IMG/VR virus record: IMGVR_UViG_3300046167_000733
Span: 1-64,000 of that record
Reading direction: 5' to 3' (one strand)
Length of the DNA stretch: 64,000 nucleotides
Origin: a virus
Shown: positions 15,973 to 24,882 of the stretch, piece after piece
Layout of the letters: every line of letters begins with the position of its first letter
Position numbering within the stretch: position 1 is the first letter of the stretch
Made by a program: the position numbers and the translations under genes
The notes under the pieces: model-generated
Told to the model about the DNA's origin: nothing
Databases searched by the model: none
The model's input: the letters and a program-made list of their open reading frames with translations, nothing else

Positions 15973-17442
15973 ATGATTAAGAATTTTAAAGACTATTTGA
16001 TTGAAGAGACCCGTGAGGTCTACTTCACGTTTGGAAGAATGAATCCACCCTACAATAGGTCACGGAAAAGTATTAGACACGATTGCAACTAAAGCATCTG
16101 GTGCAGACTGGAAAGTCTATGTATCTCATAGTACTGGACCCAAAGACCCATTAACATATTCAGATAAGATTAAACACCTACGCAAGATGTTCCCAAAGCA
16201 TGGTCGTAACATCATAGTCGATAAGAGTGTCAAGAATGTATTCGATATTGCGAGAGTATTATACGACGCAGGATACAAACGCATCAACATGGTAGTTGGA
16301 GAAGACCGACTACGAGAGTTCGATGTACTACTCAATAAATATAACGGCAAGAAAGCACGCCACGGATTCTATAACTTTGAGTCAATCAAGAGTAGTATCT
16401 GCAGGGTCGTAGAGACCCTGATGCCGAAGGTGTAGAAGGAATGTCTGCATCTAAACAACGTGCCAACGCAACAGATAATAACTATCAAGCATTCACTTTG
16501 GGTGTTCCAAAGAATATGAATGATAAAGATACACGCAAACTCTTTAATGACGTAAGGAAAGGTTTAGGTCTTAAAGAACAAACAACATTTAAAAATCACA
16601 TCGACCTTGGTAAGAAAGATGATACTCGTGAGGCATATGTCAACGGGACTCTATTTGAACTGGGCGATACAGTAGCAATAAAAGAGAGCGATGAGATAGG
16701 AACCGTAACCGTATTAGGTGCGAACTATGTTATCGTTGAATGTGGCGAAAGGAAGTTACGAAAATGGTTAGACGCAGTTCAGTTAGTTGAACGACAAGAC
16801 CCTGATGTAAAGGATAAGAAGGGAACACAACCTGCCAAGTATTACGCAAAGGATGCTAAAGGTAAGGAGATGTCTAAGTCTACCAAATCGAAACGCGACG
16901 CCCACTTTAAGAAAGGTACGGCAATGGATGACGATAATCCAAATGCCTACAAACCTGCTCCGGGTGACAAATCAGCGAAGACGAAACCAAGTAAGTATAC
17001 CAAAGACTATGAAAAGATGTTCGGAGAGAACGCAGGGGAAATAGGCACAGACAAACTAAAAAAGAAATACACAGACGATACACCACTAGAAGAAATCTTT
17101 GGAAAGCATATTGACCTATCGGGTCGTCCTTTCCTATCAAACTTTGATGGTGTTGTCAACGGGGATATTCACAGAAAGATTATTCGTAGATGGATAAAGG
17201 ATGTTGCGAGAAAGAAGTTTGATGCAACTCAAGCACAAAAACATTTAGGAGACCTCGTTAGACTCATAGGTGGTAATATTAATAATGTCCAAAAAACACT
17301 ATTTAAAATCTTTGATAGGAAGGCATTGCCCGCGCGTCTTGACTATCGTAAAACAAGAACATTTATGAAGTCAGATGTAACAGTCAATAAAAAAGACCTC
17401 GCAAAGAGAATAACAGAAACACGAAGAAGGTTAAAGAAATGA
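15973..17442 (+). CDS. Cytidylyltransferase-like protein (NMNAT/FAD-synthase type, frame broken)
   Basis: About 488 residues once three inserted bases are removed (CCC at 16048-16050; 16388-16391; GGG at 16404-16406). The N-terminus reads EVYFTFGRMNPPTIGHGKVL, the G-x-x-x-P-x-H-x-GH-type HxGH variant of nucleotidylyltransferases. It continues to MVVGEDR and VSAGRRDPDA, then SASKQRANA, the ISSTRVR-like motif. The C-terminal region (about 170-488) is Lys-rich, with an SH3-like patch (GTVTVLGANYVIVECGERKLRKWL). Substrate unknown. Confidence 0.75.
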
Positions 17443-17675
17443 CATCTAGTTTCAAAGAATTTATTACCGAAGCAGACGAAGCACTCAAGAAGAAGAGTGA
17501 AAAGTCTGGAGTATCTTATGGCGTTTTGAAGAAGGTTTATGATAGAGGAGTTGCCGCGTGGAGGACAGGACATCGTCCAGGAACCACTCCTCAACAATGG
17601 GGATATGCACGAGTAAATGCATTCATAGTCAAAAAGAAAAAAGGTGGTCTGAACCACGATAAGGATTTAGCGTAA
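17439..17675 (+). CDS. Conserved small late protein, 78 aa
   Basis: 78 residues with the highly conserved phage segment GVAAWRTGHRPGTTPQQWGYARVNAFI followed by a Lys-rich strand and HDKDL end. I recall this block from many marine T4-like phages (DUF5824-like), often as a stand-alone gene or at the end of larger structural proteins. ATGA overlap with the preceding nucleotidyltransferase; TAATG overlap with the next gene. Confidence 0.7.
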   Translation: MTSSFKEFITEADEALKKKSEKSGVSYGVLKKVYDRGVAAWRTGHRPGTTPQQWGYARVNAFIVKKKKGGLNHDKDLA

Positions 17676-19199
17676 TGAAAAACATAAACGAAAATGTAAT
17701 CAACAAGATGAAAAAGATTGTCAAGGACAAACAAGCAATGAAGATTGATGGTGTTATGGTTGACCTCTATACTGCCTCTGCGGTTACTAAAATATATGAC
17801 ATTGTAAATCCTGCCAATAAAAAGAAGATGGAAAAGATGTCTCCACAAGGTCTTGCGACTGCCGCGTTCAAGATACTGGGTAAGAAAGAAAGTGTTTCTG
17901 AAGAGAAGGCAACCCCTGAAGAGAAAGCAGAACTTGCATTGAAACATGCTAAAGAAACTGAATCACTCAAAGATAAGCAAGGAAGAGAAAAAGAAACTCT
18001 AATGCAACAGAGAAGATGCCAGTGGTATGAACCCTAAACAGAAAATGAAGTTCGACCAACTTATGAAAAAGTTAAAAGGTGGTAAGGAACATATGAAGTT
18101 CAAACGCATGGCAGATAACCCTGTTGAGGGTGACGACATGTTCCACGGATATGTCAAAGACCTTGCAATGAAAGAAGCAGTAGATTTCTCAGATGCACAA
18201 TTATCAAAAATGAAGAAGGCATACTCAACTCTCAAACACATTGACCCGTCCTCTCAAAACTATAAGAAGTTGAAGACATCGATTCGCAAGTTAGATGTTA
18301 ATAGACTAGAACAACTTGCACGAGCAAAAATTAAGTTTGTGTCTACGATTGCGGCGGGTGAGTACGCAATAAAAAGTGGTAAACGATTACACGCAAGAGA
18401 CTATCTGGAGTCAACTGAACTTGAAGAAAGTGTCAAGATATCTTTCCATAGTAAGGGTGCGAAAACTAAGTGGATGAAGAAACAAGGAGTTGCTTCAAAG
18501 GAAATCATAAACCAAACGCCTACAAGTGTTGAGTTACCTTCTAGATGGAAAGACCTTTCAAAGAAAAAAGACCACGACGAAATCTTCTCAGTTATAACTG
18601 AATATACAACTGTGTCTCCTAAGATGGCAAAAGTATTTGATAGTCTAAAAGTAGGTGATAAAATCGCATACAAAACTAAAAGATATTCCAGTGATGGTCA
18701 TAAAGTCACAAAAAAGGAAATGCTTCGACACAACCAAGCAGGTATAGAACGAATTACTCTTGGAAAAGGTGTATATCTTTTAAAGAATGAAAAGACAAAA
18801 GAAGTGATGATGAAATCAGGTAATATGCCAGTTACAATTATTGATTTGGTAAAAGAATCATTAAACGAAGCACCGAAACCTTTCGGGCGGGTTGGACCAC
18901 CCATACCGAAACCATCACAAGTTCGTTCTGCAATATCAAGAGTTAAAAAACAACTGATGAAAAAGTATAAACAAAAAGGTGGATACGAAAACTTCGGTCA
19001 AAAAGAATTAGAAAAAATGAAAACTCAGTTCAATTACAATCCTTCTGGTGAACCAGATGAAAGAGAAATTGCAAAAATGTTACGTGCATTCGATGATTGG
19101 GCAATGGACTATGATGGTGACATGAGAGAAGGTATAATAGAAAAGGCAATGACTCTTGGTGGTACTAACGCACCTTCTGGGAGAGACATACATGGGTGA
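17675..19199 (+). CDS. Lys-rich late protein of unknown function, about 507 aa (frame broken)
   Basis: One inserted base near 18010-18015 splits the reading; joined, it gives about 507 residues. The N-terminal 100 residues are helical (NKMKKIVKDKQAM, SPQGLATAAFKILGK). The middle is Lys/Met-rich with FHGYVKDLAMKEAV, the C-terminus contains PKPFGRVGPPIPKPSQVRS. Similar peptides (xxLAMKEAVD, SLNEAPKPF) occur in large virion-associated proteins of marine T4-like phages. Function unknown. It overlaps the next gene by 8 bases. Confidence 0.6.
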
Positions 19200-19983
19200 T
19201 AAAGGTATCCAAAAAATGGTTGCACTATCTAAAAAGAATCCTAATATCGAATACACTGTTAAGTCAGACAACTTTGGTGATTTCAAAGCACATTGGTTGA
19301 AGAATGGTAAGTTCGCAAAACGAACTGTTGCAAACATCAACTTTGACATGGATAAAAATGCTGTTCGTGGTGTACCAAAGGGCAAAACTGTTAAGAGTAC
19401 TATCTTTGTATTACGATATAGTGTCAATGAAGGTGTCCAGATGGAAAATGATGAGTATGATAACGAAGGTGGAATGGCACTGAGTCAACTCAGAACTGCG
19501 AAGTCTGCGGTAGAAGATTTAATGTCATCTATAAAAGAGATGGACAATCTACCTGAGTGGGTTCAATCTAAGTTAACAAAAGCAGTTGACTATATGGATA
19601 GTGTCCGTGACTATATGGCAAGTGAAGAAGGTGAAGAACCTGTCGAAGAGTCAATGGCGCGTGCTCGTGCAGATGCGAGACGAGATATGGGTGGTAGAGG
19701 TGCGCAAAAAGGTATGGCGCCCCTGAAGAAAGATGTTGACAATGATGCAACAGACGGAGACCGCAAAGCGGCATCCAAACATATCATACAACAACTCAGA
19801 AAAGCGGCAGACCTACCAAATGGTGCAGAAGTTGAGTTCAAGAATGGTAAAGGTAAAGTAGACCGAAATAGTGCTCAGATGGTTCTCAAGAAATATCTTG
19901 CGATAAAGAAACCTATGGACAAAGAAAAGTTCCAAGCAAACATCAAGTCTCTTTCTGATGTAAAGAAAATATTAGGTAGATAG
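19192..19983 (+). CDS. Late protein of unknown function, 263 aa
   Basis: ATG 19192 overlaps the previous stop. 263 residues: a compact N-terminal domain (VALSKKNPNIEYTVKSDNFG), a helical middle with acidic GEEPVEESMARARADARRDMGGR, and a C-terminal AEVEFKNGKGKVDRNSAQMVLKKYLAIKKP element that also looks structural. Together with its neighbours it belongs to the helix- and Lys-rich set of the 15-23 kb late block. No family assigned. Confidence 0.6.
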   Translation: MGDKGIQKMVALSKKNPNIEYTVKSDNFGDFKAHWLKNGKFAKRTVANINFDMDKNAVRGVPKGKTVKSTIFVLRYSVNEGVQMENDEYDNEGGMALSQLRTAKSAVEDLMSSIKEMDNLPEWVQSKLTKAVDYMDSVRDYMASEEGEEPVEESMARARADARRDMGGRGAQKGMAPLKKDVDNDATDGDRKAASKHIIQQLRKAADLPNGAEVEFKNGKGKVDRNSAQMVLKKYLAIKKPMDKEKFQANIKSLSDVKKILGR

Positions 19984-20511
19984 TTGTTGAAGTTTACGGA
20001 ACATACGAACTGTGGTACATCTGATTGTTGTAATCAATGTTCATCTTTGATTGAAGACAATTGGTATCGTGTAGGTTCCGAGAAGTACTATGAGTATTTC
20101 CGTGAGGCACGAGACAAGTATTATGAAGGCAACCTAGAAGTAACAGGTAATGACCTTGAGATAATAGAGAGTAACCTTGGTGAGTTTGCTACATTCAACG
20201 GAGATAATGTTGCGTTAGATTGTATCTTCGAGGAGGAAGAACCTGAACTGAACAAACCGAAACGCGGTGGACCAAAGAAGTATTACGTACATGTCAAAGA
20301 CCCCACGACAGGTAATATTAAAAAGATTTCGTGGGGAGACACTACAGGATTAAAGGTGAAACTGAATGACCCTGCCGCACGTAAGTCTTTTGTTGCACGA
20401 CATAAGTGTGATACAAAGAACGATAAGATGACCGCAGGGTATTGGGCATGTAGACTACCTCGTTATGCGAAACAACTAGGATTGAGTGGAGGAGGAAACT
20501 TCTTTTGGTAA
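19984..20511 (+). CDS. Cys-containing late protein with viral RHxCD/YWxCR module
   Basis: 175 residues from a TTG start at 19984 (TTG 19987 adjacent). The N-terminus has CGTSDCCNQC, a possible metal site. The C-terminal 70 residues carry KKISWGDTTGLKVKLNDPAARKSFVARHKCD-x(n)-YWACRLPRYAK, a module I recall as recurrent in marine phage proteins (SFRARHNCD...YWSCR). It is adjacent to the previous stop and overlaps the next gene by 7 bases. Structural role suspected only from context. Confidence 0.6.
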   Translation: MLKFTEHTNCGTSDCCNQCSSLIEDNWYRVGSEKYYEYFREARDKYYEGNLEVTGNDLEIIESNLGEFATFNGDNVALDCIFEEEEPELNKPKRGGPKKYYVHVKDPTTGNIKKISWGDTTGLKVKLNDPAARKSFVARHKCDTKNDKMTAGYWACRLPRYAKQLGLSGGGNFFW

Positions 20512-20759
20512 ATCCTTATTGTGATAATAACAATGTAAGAACTTTCTCTGAGGAAGTTGACGAACTTGATTTGATATGGCATCGTGATAGAGAGGACAGA
20601 AGGATTGTAGTTGAGTCTGGTAACGGATGGAAACTTCAAAAGGACAATCAACTTCCTATCGTGATGGAACAGAATAAAGAATACAATATAAAGGCGATGG
20701 AGTATCATCGTATAATAAAAGGGTGCGATGATTTAGTTATTCGCATTTTTGAAGAGTAA
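20505..20759 (+). CDS. Small cupin-like protein, 84 aa
   Basis: 84 residues beginning at TTG 20505 within the end of the previous gene. The core WHRDREDRRIVV-x(5)-WKLQKDNQLP-x(n)-EYHRIIKG-DLVIRI resembles the small cupin-like proteins found in T4-like cyanophages and pelagiphages: paired beta strands with WHRD and YHR metal-site-like His residues. Function unknown; the last gene before late promoter L4. Confidence 0.6.
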   Translation: MVNPYCDNNNVRTFSEEVDELDLIWHRDREDRRIVVESGNGWKLQKDNQLPIVMEQNKEYNIKAMEYHRIIKGCDDLVIRIFEE

Positions 20760-20765
20760 AATAAG

Positions 20766-20773
20766 TATAAATA
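20766..20773 (+). promoter_or_regulatory. T4-type late promoter L4
   Basis: TATAAATA in the gap between two late genes; leader of about 33 nt to ATG 20812. Confidence 0.75.
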
Positions 20774-20811
20774 GAAGTAGAATATTTCTACATCAAATGG
20801 GAAACTGATAA

Positions 20812-21090
20812 ATGGCAGACACACAAAAAGAAAGATTAGACCGTATAGAGTTTAAACTTGACCAGATGGCAGAAGTCATGGTCAGTCTCGCACGAGTTGA
20901 AGAGAAGTTGCAGGCAAGCGAGGAAGTTCGCACGAATGCAGTAGAGAGAATGAATAGGTTCTCTGTGAAACTTGACGAAATAGAGAAGGTCTGTGATAGT
21001 AATCACGGAACAATAAAGGTTATAAATAAAATAGTATGGTTGATAAGTGCCGCAATAATTGCGGGAACTATCAACGTAATCTGGATGTAA
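20812..21090 (+). CDS. XhlA-like coiled-coil membrane protein
   Basis: 92 residues: a long heptad-type coiled coil (about 5-60, EERLDRIEFKLDQMAEVMVSLARVEEKL-like pattern) and a C-terminal membrane helix (about 70-91, KIVWLISAAIIAGTINVIW). This is the layout of the XhlA/hemolysin-type accessory lysis proteins. First gene after late promoter L4. A lysis role fits time of expression and topology. Confidence 0.65.
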   Translation: MADTQKERLDRIEFKLDQMAEVMVSLARVEEKLQASEEVRTNAVERMNRFSVKLDEIEKVCDSNHGTIKVINKIVWLISAAIIAGTINVIWM

Positions 21091-21104
21091 ATAGGGAGAT
21101 ACTA

Positions 21105-22507
21105 ATGAAAACATCTGATATAAACAATCTTGGTAATGCGTATCGTTCTATATACGAAGCAAAGACCAAAGAAGAAGAAGTTTCTGATAACAAAGACTTC
21201 AAACCTCATATGATGTATGACCCTGAGACAGGAAAAGGTTACAAGGCAGAGAAACCTGAAGACCACGAACGTATGTCAAAGATGGGTTATACTCACGAAG
21301 AACCTGATATGGTAAAAGAGAAAAAGTTACCGCGTCAAATGCTTGACCCAAAGAAAGATGTTATGGTCGTCAAGAATAATAAAGTACTTGTGGTTGACAA
21401 GTCCAAAGAAAAAGAGTATCTCAAAAAAGGTTGGGGTCTTGCAGAACAGAAGAAGCAGTATCCCCTGAACAACAAGCGGCAATCGCCATAAACAAAAAAG
21501 AGAAAGAAGAAATGAAAAACGAAGGTAGCGTAAAAGACCTCGCAATGAAAATAGATAAAGTTGTTGCGAAGATGAACAAGGACAGTAAACTCAAATCATT
21601 TGCAAAGAAGTTTGCTTCAATGGCAATGGATACAATGGACATAGAAAAGTCTCTAGAGAAAGTACTACCAAGTTCTGTATCTGGTGCAGTGATGATTGGA
21701 TTACTAGAAGGTAAGACAAAGAGTGAAGATGCATCACAGTTCGTTGCCGCCGCTAGACAAGCAAAGAAAGATGGTAAAGATACTTTTATATTTGCGGATA
21801 AAGAGTATCCTGTTACTTGTAAAGAAGTAGAAGAAGCAGAAAAGAAACTTGACCCTGTTGACGATGCCGCGAACGATAAGAAGTTCAAAGACCGTAAGGA
21901 CAAAGACATTGACAACGATGGTGATGTAGATGATAGTGACGAGTACTTACACAATCGTCGTGCTAAAGTTGATGACGAAATCGATGGTGGTAAGAAACCT
22001 GCTAAGAAAGAAGAAGAAGAAAAAGACCCTAAAAAGAAAGTTGTTGCTAAGTCTCCTAAGACTGCAGAGATTTCTAAGATAGGTGAAGACTTTGTTGCAA
22101 TGTTAGAAGCATCACTTCTTGAGAAAGCAGAACCCGAAGCAATGGATGATAAAGAATCACCAAAAGGTAAAGAGTTCATTGCGAAACACAAGAAGTCTGA
22201 GAAAGACCTTGAGGATAAAGAAGAAGAAGCAGAAGAGGAAACTCCGAAAGCAGGAAAAGTTACCAAAGAGAAATCTGGTAAACGCACTTCAGATAGTACT
22301 GTAGGTGATAAAGAGGTTGTTAAATCAACTGAAGCACCTATAAAAGAAATGACCCTTGTAGATATGGCACGCGCCCATCTTGCAGGAGAAAAGGTTGACT
22401 TCTCAACAGGTAAAGTAGTTAAAGAGAAAAATCCTTATGATGGTCGTATGAAACTTGCAAAGGAATTCATGCAACGTATGGATAAGAGAAAGGGTGTAAA
22501 AAAATGA
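21105..22507 (+). CDS. Acidic/Lys-rich structural-type protein, about 466 aa (frame broken)
   Basis: The reading from ATG 21105 is interrupted at 21443-21453, where two extra bases (or one missing) must be assumed. Joined, it gives about 466 residues. Contents: N-terminal IYEAKTK, a MDPKKDVMVV beta unit, helices, then a DxDGD segment DKDIDNDGDVDDSDEYLHNRR (about 265-285), resembling a single calcium-binding dockerin/EF-hand loop. After that come long Lys/Glu stretches and a C-terminal MTLVDMARAHLAGEKVDFSTGKVV. Virion or scaffolding role is a guess from composition. Confidence 0.55.
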
Positions 22508-22764
22508 TTAGACTTTTAGGAACACAAGCGGCATGTGGCACTACATCTGGTGCGGCATCTACATTTGGTGACTCAAATGTAGTACGTTTGTTTAATGGAG
22601 GAACCGCAGTTCACTTGGTAACTCTTGAAAAGGCAGACGGAACCGATATCGGTACTATCTCAATCAACGCAAAAGCAGATGTATTATTGCGTAAATCCCC
22701 TACTGACAAAATCTTTGCCGCGAATGCCGCAGTATTAGGTGTAGCAGTAGGATTCAGTTATTAA
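22504..22764 (+). CDS. Small conserved late protein, 86 aa
   Basis: 86 residues, low in charge, with NVVRLFNGGTAVHLVTL, IGTISINAKADVLLRKSPTDKIFAA and AVGFSY. I recall a small beta-rich family with the same KxPTDxI core in marine T4-like phages, with no known function; head or neck decoration would fit. It overlaps the previous gene on ATGA. Confidence 0.6.
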   Translation: MIRLLGTQAACGTTSGAASTFGDSNVVRLFNGGTAVHLVTLEKADGTDIGTISINAKADVLLRKSPTDKIFAANAAVLGVAVGFSY

Positions 22765-22780
22765 TTAAAGAGAGAAAATT

Positions 22781-23122
22781 ATGAGCAAGATACAAGCACC
22801 CGCATGGTGTGAACACGCAGTACCAACAGCAAATGGTTGGGAAGACCCAACTAGTGGAGAACTATTCAAGTCAGGTGGTTTTACACCAGAACAAATAGCA
22901 GAATGGCATGGTGACCTACCTGAACCTGCTTCACCCCCACCTTCATTAGAAGAAAGACGTGCCGCATCAATGTTGACAGAAGCACCTGTAGGTAACAGGT
23001 CTCTGGATGAGATGACCAAGGTAGAGTTAGAAGCACTAGGTCGTCAACACGGTATTGAACTTGATAGAAGAAAAAATAAAAAGGTTCTAGTAGAAACTAT
23101 GAAGGACTTACTAGAAGACTAA
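22781..23122 (+). CDS. Late protein with SAP-like C-terminus, 113 aa
   Basis: 113 residues. The N-terminus is a tryptophan/proline-rich domain (AVPTANGWEDPTSGELF) seen at the start of small phage virion proteins. The C-terminal 40 residues (LDEMTKVELEALGRQHGIELDRRKNKKVLVETM) have the helix-loop-helix pattern of SAP/HeH DNA-binding modules. Good AGAGA-type leader. DNA contact in the virion is inferred. Confidence 0.6.
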   Translation: MSKIQAPAWCEHAVPTANGWEDPTSGELFKSGGFTPEQIAEWHGDLPEPASPPPSLEERRAASMLTEAPVGNRSLDEMTKVELEALGRQHGIELDRRKNKKVLVETMKDLLED

Positions 23123-23153
23123 GTAGAAGTATAAACTTTTACTTGGATACATA

Positions 23154-23510
23154 ATGCAACTGACTAAAGACAATATTGTACTCTATGCCGCTAAGAACTA
23201 CCATACTCCTAAAAGCATAGACAGTGAAGAATTCTTTGCAGACTTAAAAAGATTTAAGTACATAAAAAGACTTCTCATTAGATATAGCAACACAGGTGAG
23301 ATATCTGAAAGATTGATATTGAATCACCTTATTGTTATATTCAATGTCTTTGGTTATGAAGCAGGTTTGAATATGTTAGAACTAAGAATAGAGAAGGAAC
23401 ACTGGGTAGCACTAAAACCATTTCTAATCTTTCTTAAAGCAATAAGAAACGATATGTATACCAACATTCATATGGATAAGAGTGTTGTTATGAAACTAAG
23501 AGAGATATAA
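23154..23510 (+). CDS. DUF7207-like conserved phage protein, 118 aa
   Basis: 118 residues, mainly helical, with AAKNYHTP at the start, FKYIKRLLIRYSNTGEISERLILNHLIVIFNVFG in the middle and a helical tail. It matches my memory of a small family conserved across T4-like marine phages (DUF7207); function unknown. It ends directly before the next ATG, so the two are probably co-translated. Confidence 0.65.
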   Translation: MQLTKDNIVLYAAKNYHTPKSIDSEEFFADLKRFKYIKRLLIRYSNTGEISERLILNHLIVIFNVFGYEAGLNMLELRIEKEHWVALKPFLIFLKAIRNDMYTNIHMDKSVVMKLREI

Positions 23511-24128
23511 ATGGGAATATTAAAGAGTGCGGCAGACCTAGTCTACACAATCCGCTTCCTAAAAATGCTCGTTACTCCTTTCGAAAAGATGGGTGCATTC
23601 AAAGCAGGTATCATAGACAAAGACGGTAATAAACTTATAAAAAGTGGTGACCCATTTTTTAATAAAATTGCAAATCGTGAAGCATATTCAGCACACTACA
23701 CTTCATTCATTAGATTAGTAATCAATCTCAAAAAACTCATGGCAAAAGTTCCGGGTGGTAAATCTGTTATCGCAAGGTATGGTGCGGCACTACTTCTCAT
23801 CAAAGAAGATGGTGACCTCTCTGACAAACAAATCAATATGATACATGAAGAGACAGGTATCGACATTCTAGATTGTCTTGTAGAACAAACTCAGTGGTAT
23901 ATGCTAGAGGGTAAAGAACTTTCACAAGGTGTATATCGTTCTAAGTTTGATACTGTAATCACATCGGGTGAAGAGATTGTAACTAGAGGTGATAAGGTTC
24001 GTGTGGTCGAAGGACATGCATTACCTATTGATAGTGTATTGGGTATAGACATATATGAAGGTATTCATCTGAACTCTGGACAGAAGATGTACTTCTCAAC
24101 AGGAGAGATAGAAAATGAAAAACTTTAA
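23511..24128 (+). CDS. Conserved T4-like phage protein, 205 aa
   Basis: 205 residues beginning MGILKSAADLVYTIRFLKML, followed by FEKMGAFKAGIIDKDGNK and a helical block with DILDCLVEQTQWYML. It recalls a family always adjacent to the DUF7207-like gene in related genomes. No enzymatic motif. The ATG directly follows the preceding stop, and the gene overlaps the next by 14 bases. Probably a virion-associated late protein. Confidence 0.62.
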   Translation: MGILKSAADLVYTIRFLKMLVTPFEKMGAFKAGIIDKDGNKLIKSGDPFFNKIANREAYSAHYTSFIRLVINLKKLMAKVPGGKSVIARYGAALLLIKEDGDLSDKQINMIHEETGIDILDCLVEQTQWYMLEGKELSQGVYRSKFDTVITSGEEIVTRGDKVRVVEGHALPIDSVLGIDIYEGIHLNSGQKMYFSTGEIENEKL

Positions 24129-24300
24129 ACAATTTTTAGAACAAACAAATGAGATGACAGGGACAGGTGCGGTAGCAGGGGCAGGAGATGACTCTGAGAC
24201 AGTTCCAGTATATATAGATAAAGAGAAGAAGAAAAGACACAAAGTCTTGAAGAAGTTTATTCAAGCACAAGAAGATAGTAAACAAAAATGGAGTAGATAA
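24115..24300 (+). CDS. Short late protein, 61 aa
   Basis: 61 residues: an amphipathic start (KNFKQFLEQTNE) like the N-terminal tails of several virion proteins in this window, a Gly-rich middle and a Lys-rich end. Preceded by GGAGA. Shares its stop with the next ATG (TAATG). Function unknown. Confidence 0.5.
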   Translation: MKNFKQFLEQTNEMTGTGAVAGAGDDSETVPVYIDKEKKKRHKVLKKFIQAQEDSKQKWSR

Positions 24301-24761
24301 TGCTAAGTGGTATTTTAGGAACTGCTTTAGGTTTTGGAGGTTCTATTGTTCCCGCAATAACAGACCACCTAAAGACTAAGGCAAACAATAAGTTTGAACT
24401 AAAGAAAATGGAAAAGATGGCAGAACTGCGTGCCGCAGGGTTTGACCATGAAATGAAAATGTTCGAGACGCAAGCGGCAGACAACGAACATAAGAGATTG
24501 ATAGAACATGACATATCAATCAATCAGGGTGTAGGGATTATTGCAGGATTGCAAAAGTCTGTACGACCTATCATAACGTATGCATTCTTTGGGTTGTTTT
24601 GTGCAATCGAAGTTACGTTATTGTTAGAGGCAGTCAATCAAGGTTCCTCTATCCAAGACTCACTCGGTATCCTATGGGATGATGATACAAAGGCAATCTT
24701 TGCCGCTATCATATCATTCTGGTTTGGTTCTCGTGCAATAGATAAAAGTCGCGGTAAATAA
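24300..24761 (+). CDS. Holin candidate (3TM holin type)
   Basis: 153 residues: hydrophobic start (residues 2-18), a charged helix, then two membrane helices (about 90-110 and 125-145) ending in FWFGSRAIDKSRGK. This closing motif recalls the 3TM phage holin family (PF11351 type). Such proteins permeabilise the inner membrane late in infection to release the endolysin. It is the last gene of the late block before the nrdA promoter. The nearest endolysin candidate is the M15 peptidase at 30.9 kb. Confidence 0.6.
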   Translation: MLSGILGTALGFGGSIVPAITDHLKTKANNKFELKKMEKMAELRAAGFDHEMKMFETQAADNEHKRLIEHDISINQGVGIIAGLQKSVRPIITYAFFGLFCAIEVTLLLEAVNQGSSIQDSLGILWDDDTKAIFAAIISFWFGSRAIDKSRGK

Positions 24762-24779
24762 AATAAATTAAAAAAAAGT

Positions 24780-24808
24780 TTGACTTTGTTCCATTATTAT
24801 GGTATAAT
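24780..24808 (+). promoter_or_regulatory. Early sigma70-like promoter P6 (nrdAB)
   Basis: TTGACT (24780-24785), 17 bp, perfect TATAAT (24803-24808). It differs from the conserved early block outside the hexamers. Leader of about 70 nt to nrdA. Confidence 0.85.
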
Positions 24809-24882
24809 GGTGGTTCTGAAGATGTGGAAAAGTATAAGTAGTACTACCCCCAAAAAATAAATATGTGTCCTATGGAGATGAA

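Noticed and set aside
21421-22287. 288-residue open frame on the minus strand, Ser-rich
   Set aside because: It is the mirror of a Lys/Glu/Asp-rich plus-strand gene; no ribosome site, and composition is typical of such shadows.
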